Shown piece after piece: positions 6,788-9,649 of a stretch of DNA of 9,649 bases (positions are counted from its first letter, which is position 1; the number at the start of each line of letters is the position of its first letter). A program made the position numbers and the translations under genes. The notes beneath the pieces are model-generated. The model searched no databases, had not been told where the DNA came from, and was given only the letters and a program-made list of their open reading frames with translations. The stretch lies in the NCBI GenBank assembly GCA_026389415.1, contig JAPLHX010000308.1, positions 1 through 9,649 of the forward strand. The letters run 5' to 3'. This stretch comes from Coprothermobacterota bacterium. GTDB lineage: Bacteria > Caldisericota > JANLFM01.

Positions 6788-6811
6788 CGGCTAGTGAGTG
6801 CAGGAATCACA

Positions 6812-6820
6812 TGCTATACT
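6812..6820 (+). promoter_or_regulatory. Probable extended -10 promoter of the ABC transporter genes
   Basis: TGC followed by TATACT (-10 at 6815-6820, five of six matches to TATAAT) gives an extended -10 element about 80 bases before the ATPase start. The bases at the proper -35 distance (6792-6797, TAGTGA) match poorly. The TTGTCA at 6781-6786 is too far away (28 bases) and belongs to the divergent metG -35 region. This is an inference from pattern only. Confidence 0.5.
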
Positions 6821-6889
6821 GGGAACCGCTTCCAGGCTTGCTTTATTGCATCAGGCCATCAGAAGAGACTGGGCCACAAAATATTTTCG

Positions 6890-6894
6890 AGGAG
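6890..6894 (+). promoter_or_regulatory. Ribosome binding site of the ABC ATPase gene
   Basis: AGGAG with a 5-base spacer to the ATG at 6900 selects this start over the in-frame start at 6798. The earlier start would add 34 residues unlike any ABC domain and would overlap the likely promoter. Confidence 0.8.
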
Positions 6895-6899
6895 AAACC

Positions 6900-7652
6900 A
6901 TGATCGAAGCCATCAATTTGGTGAAAACATTCGGCAGCTTGAGAGCAGTGGACGGTGTCAGCTTCCAGATTCGCCCGGGAGAGATCTACGGATTCCTGGG
7001 ACCAAACGGCGCCGGCAAAACCACCACCTTGCGGATGCTCACCGGCACTCTCTTTCCCACTTCCGGCAGCGTGAGGGTGCTGGGGATGGAGATGTCGCAC
7101 CAGGAGATTGCCATCAAACGAGCTATTGGTGTCGTTCCGGATGAGCCCAGGCTGTATGACAATCTGAAAGGGGCAGAGTATATCGATTTCGTCTCCGATA
7201 TCTATCGGTTGGACAAGAAAGTCAATCAAGCGGAAGTGAAAGAGTTAAGCCAGGCCTTCGGCATTGATTTCTTGGATAAAGCGATCGGCGAATACTCCCA
7301 TGGGATGAAGCAAAAGCTGATGCTCCTCTCCGTACTGATGCGCCACCCCCGCGCACTATTCCTGGATGAGCCCACGGTGGGCTTGGATGCACGCTCGGCC
7401 CGGATCTTGAAAATGCTGTTTGAGAAATATGCCGGTGAACAGGTGCCGATTTTCCTGACCACCCACATCCTGGAAATCGCGGAAAAGATGTGTCATCGGA
7501 TCGCCATCATCAACCAAGGGAAGCTGGTCGCGGAAGGGACCATGGCGGAATTACGGCAAAAAACCGGGGAGGAAAAGGGCACTCTGGAGGATATTTTCTT
7601 ACAGGTCACCGGCACCGGCGAAAACATAGAAGAGCTGGTCAGAGAACTATGA
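6900..7652 (+). CDS. ABC transporter ATP-binding protein (ABC-2/exporter type)
   Basis: This 250-residue nucleotide-binding subunit should power the membrane protein encoded next to it. Walker A GPNGAGKT is at 34-41, the signature YSHGMKQKL at 132-140, Walker B with the catalytic glutamate in ALFLDEPTVGLD (152-163, E157), and the H-loop histidine is H189 in TTH. In the Q-loop region VVPDEPRLYDNL, aspartate D81 stands where a glutamine is usual, a variation I recall from some exporter-type ATPases of the EcsA/NatA kind. The ATG at 6900 has a good ribosome binding site. The stop overlaps the permease start as ATGA, so the two are coupled and almost certainly form one transporter with two ATPase copies. 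The substrate cannot be read from the sequence, and I cannot assign a specific gene name. Confidence 0.95.
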   Translation: MIEAINLVKTFGSLRAVDGVSFQIRPGEIYGFLGPNGAGKTTTLRMLTGTLFPTSGSVRVLGMEMSHQEIAIKRAIGVVPDEPRLYDNLKGAEYIDFVSDIYRLDKKVNQAEVKELSQAFGIDFLDKAIGEYSHGMKQKLMLLSVLMRHPRALFLDEPTVGLDARSARILKMLFEKYAGEQVPIFLTTHILEIAEKMCHRIAIINQGKLVAEGTMAELRQKTGEEKGTLEDIFLQVTGTGENIEELVREL

Positions 7653-9247
7653 GGCAGGTTCTCATCCTATTGAAATACGCATCATCGGTATTCTCTATGG
7701 GCGGTTCCGGCGGCGCCGTTCGACCGCGCAAGCGAACGTTTAAATACGGCGGGTTGTTTACTTCCTTGATCATGATACTGATCCTTGGCATCCCGATGTA
7801 CTTCTTATCGAGTTGGATCTACGGCAACTTGCGGATTCCCTTGGTTGGGATTGGACTTCCCTACCCCGGCTATCTGGCGGATATGTATCTGGCGTTCGGC
7901 CTGCTTTCCAGTGCGTTTCTCTTTTTCTTGAGCTACTCGCCGACGGTGGCTTTTAACCTGTTCGGGTCGGAGGATTTTCATCTCTTGCTATCCTTCCCTA
8001 TCACCCGGACCCAGATTTTCGCCTTCAAAGCGATCGACAGCATCGCCTTCGGCTCGGTTGGAATTGCCCTGGTGATCCCTCTGATTTTGGCCTATGCCCA
8101 AAGCATGGGCTACTCCCTGTGGCTGGCGTTGCTGGCGGCGGTTCTTCTCCTGCTGTTTTTAGGGTCCATCTCCCTGCTGATCGCGGCCTTGCTCTCCCGG
8201 CTCGTCTCCGGCAATGCCTTGCGACGCGCGGCCTTTCTCTTTTATCTGCTCTCGATTCTCGGCTTCGTGGCCATCATGCAAATCGTGCCGCGAAGCGCGG
8301 AAAACTTGGCTTCGATTTTCGAAGGCCTGCGCAATCTGTTTCATGTTATCTATTCGCCCTTTCTCTTCACCCGTTGGGTTTTGGATATCGTTTCCGGCCA
8401 GTGGCTGGGGCTGGTGGTTTTGCCGGCTTGTATTGTCGTGCTGGGCTGGATTACGACCCGCATCAGCAATCGCTTGGCGTTCCAGGTGGGATCGAACAGC
8501 AAATCGCGCAAGGCTCGCTTCGCCCGGAAAACGGCGCGCCGGCCGCTGTTGGCCCGCGATCTGCGTTTGTTGGTGCGGGAGCCGATGAATATCTACGGGT
8601 TCGTTTACCCGGTGGCGTTGGGTTTGATCATGCTCTTCGTCAACCCTAAGGGCGTGAGTGAGATCGTCGCTCTTGCCGTCACCGTCTTTCTGGCGGTTTT
8701 CTTCTCTGCCATGACCACCGCCACTCTCCTGCGGGAAGAGCGCAAAGCATGGCCGACACCTCTGCTGTATCCGATCAGCCTGCGGGAGATGCTGGCGCCA
8801 AAACTATGGCTGCCTGCGGCGTTCTTCATCGTGGCCTACGGGCTAATCCTGCTCTTGGTTCTGCTGGTTTCTGACGGGAATCCCTGGCTGCTGCTGACAT
8901 TGCCGATGACGCTGGCCATCAGTCTGGCTTGTTCAGTTATCGGCGCCAATTTCTATCTGCGACGACCGATCACCACCAGCAAGAACTTCTTCGGCTTCGT
9001 CCCGGTGATGGTACTGGAGCTGGGTGCAATCCTGCTGACGATGCTGACGATCGTGTTCTTCATCCTGTTCCTGCTCTATCGCAGCGCACCCTACGTGCTG
9101 CTACCCGGCCGACTGCAATGGGCGATCTCTGGGGTATGGCCCTATATCTGGGGTCTGCTGATCCCGTTCGGGGTCACCGCGTTGCTCTACGTCTTTTTCC
9201 TCCGAAGGCAAACGTATCTGGTGGCGGTACTGCGAACCTGGGAATAG
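7649..9247 (+). CDS. ABC exporter permease, about 12 transmembrane helices
   Basis: This 532-residue membrane protein resembles the putative ABC exporter permease family found beside EcsA/YthP-like ATPases. Hydrophobic segments are seen at about 36-58, 77-97, 129-150, 155-182, 193-212, 252-270, 313-332, 337-360, 386-408, 411-434, 450-477 and 497-518. This suggests two six-helix halves joined by a basic linker (about 282-310, rich in K and R). Each half has an acidic-then-proline motif before a helix: SEDFHLLLSFPITRTQIFAFK (107-127) and EERKAWPTPLLYPISLREM (363-381), like the coupling region of ABC-2 permeases. It is roughly double the size of an ordinary ABC-2 permease, so one copy may replace a dimer. 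The ATG at 7649 overlaps the ATPase stop; a frame open further upstream (from 7490) lies inside the ATPase gene. Substrate unknown. Confidence 0.9.
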   Translation: MRQVLILLKYASSVFSMGGSGGAVRPRKRTFKYGGLFTSLIMILILGIPMYFLSSWIYGNLRIPLVGIGLPYPGYLADMYLAFGLLSSAFLFFLSYSPTVAFNLFGSEDFHLLLSFPITRTQIFAFKAIDSIAFGSVGIALVIPLILAYAQSMGYSLWLALLAAVLLLLFLGSISLLIAALLSRLVSGNALRRAAFLFYLLSILGFVAIMQIVPRSAENLASIFEGLRNLFHVIYSPFLFTRWVLDIVSGQWLGLVVLPACIVVLGWITTRISNRLAFQVGSNSKSRKARFARKTARRPLLARDLRLLVREPMNIYGFVYPVALGLIMLFVNPKGVSEIVALAVTVFLAVFFSAMTTATLLREERKAWPTPLLYPISLREMLAPKLWLPAAFFIVAYGLILLLVLLVSDGNPWLLLTLPMTLAISLACSVIGANFYLRRPITTSKNFFGFVPVMVLELGAILLTMLTIVFFILFLLYRSAPYVLLPGRLQWAISGVWPYIWGLLIPFGVTALLYVFFLRRQTYLVAVLRTWE

Positions 9248-9649
9248 CTAGAGCAAGTCGGTCCAGGCCGGCATCTTCAGCTTCGCCGGCCATCGCTTCA
9301 GTTGAAAGGGCTTGATATCTAAAACTTCCGTGCCGTCATAGGCATCCAAACCCTGCACGTGCAGCGTATTCCCTTCGACGGACAAAAGGCGCACCAGAGT
9401 CAAGGCCAGAGGGTTGGGGCGATGCGGGCTGCGGGACGCAAACAGACCCACTTCCGGCAAATCGGTGCGCCCGCAAGGATGCACTCTCAGCCGTAGTTCG
9501 CTGTTTTCAAGCAAGAAAATGACGTAAATATGGGAAAACGAATCCAGACCGTACAGGCCCCCCACGAATTGTGATTGGATCCTGATCTGGGAGCTGACCT
9601 GCTTCCAATCAACCGATTTTGTGCCAAAAGGGATGGCGTTGTGCACCCA
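9248..9649 (-). CDS. trmO: TrmO family tRNA (t6A37) N6-methyltransferase, 5' end outside window
   Basis: The last 133 residues of a TrmO (YaeB-like) protein are visible. The enzyme uses S-adenosylmethionine to methylate the N6-threonylcarbamoyladenosine at position 37 of certain tRNAs. Visible hallmarks are GLYGLDSFSHIYVIFLL, FASRSPHRPNPLALTLVRL and the terminal DGTEVLDIKPF. The frame continues to the right edge as W-V-H-N-A-I, matching the usual IGxVxN-type beginning, so the GTG at 9646 is an internal valine and the true start should lie only a few codons beyond the edge. The protein ends soon after DIKPF (KMPAWTDLL), so it is the short form without the extra C-terminal domain seen in enterobacterial TrmO. 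Its stop TAG abuts the permease stop tail to tail. Confidence 0.88.
   Translation of the reverse strand, partial: WVHNAIPFGTKSVDWKQVSSQIRIQSQFVGGLYGLDSFSHIYVIFLLENSELRLRVHPCGRTDLPEVGLFASRSPHRPNPLALTLVRLLSVEGNTLHVQGLDAYDGTEVLDIKPFQLKRWPAKLKMPAWTDLL

Noticed and set aside
6798..6899. N-terminal extension of the ABC ATPase
   Set aside because: It overlaps the likely promoter, has no ribosome binding site, and the ATG at 6900 has AGGAG and starts the ABC domain directly.
7490..7648. 53-codon N-terminal extension of the permease frame
   Set aside because: It lies inside the ATPase gene in another frame; the ATGA overlap at 7649 is the typical coupled start.
9266..9291. Hairpin as an intrinsic terminator of the ABC or trmO transcript
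   Set aside because: The stem is perfect but neither strand has a T-run after it, and it encodes TrmO residues, so it is listed only as an observation.

Overview
The window looks like chromosomal DNA from an anaerobic, moderately GC-rich member of the Firmicutes (Bacillota, Clostridia-like). The grounds are a classical tRNA-sensing T-box leader in front of metG, strong AGGAGG-type ribosome binding sites, the metG-tatD gene pair, and an operon of soluble NADH- and ferredoxin-linked iron-sulfur flavoproteins. The species cannot be named from the sequence. I see no mobile element, CRISPR array, tRNA or rRNA.

Minus-strand unit (about 6790 down to 1): a sigma-A-type promoter (TTGACA, 17 bp, TACAAC) leads into a complete T-box riboswitch. 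Its specifier loop carries ATG, its antiterminator has a perfect pairing scheme, and its terminator ends in a U-run. Downstream lie metG (methionyl-tRNA synthetase), tatD (metal-dependent hydrolase), an AMMECR1-domain gene, nuoE-like and nuoF-like genes, and the 5' part of a large flavoprotein gene. That last gene has a [2Fe-2S] ferredoxin domain followed by a GltD/NfnL-like domain, and it runs off the left edge. The tatD/AMMECR1 gap is 46 bp (16 bp if a TTG start is used), and every other gap is 21 bp or less. No internal terminator is evident, so all six genes may be read from the T-box-controlled promoter. NuoE, NuoF and the flavoprotein probably form one soluble NAD(H)-dependent complex, either a bifurcating transhydrogenase or a formate dehydrogenase/hydrogenase-type enzyme. 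The diagnostic C-terminal half lies outside the window.

Intergenic region 6489-6899: it holds the T-box leader, the metG promoter, and a probable extended -10 promoter facing the other way for the ABC genes.

Plus-strand unit (6900-9247): an ABC ATPase and a roughly 12-helix permease overlap by ATGA and form a two-gene exporter-type ABC system of unknown substrate.

Right edge (9248-9649, minus strand): the 3' part of a TrmO-type tRNA t6A37 methyltransferase gene. It converges on the permease gene with no base between the two stop codons.
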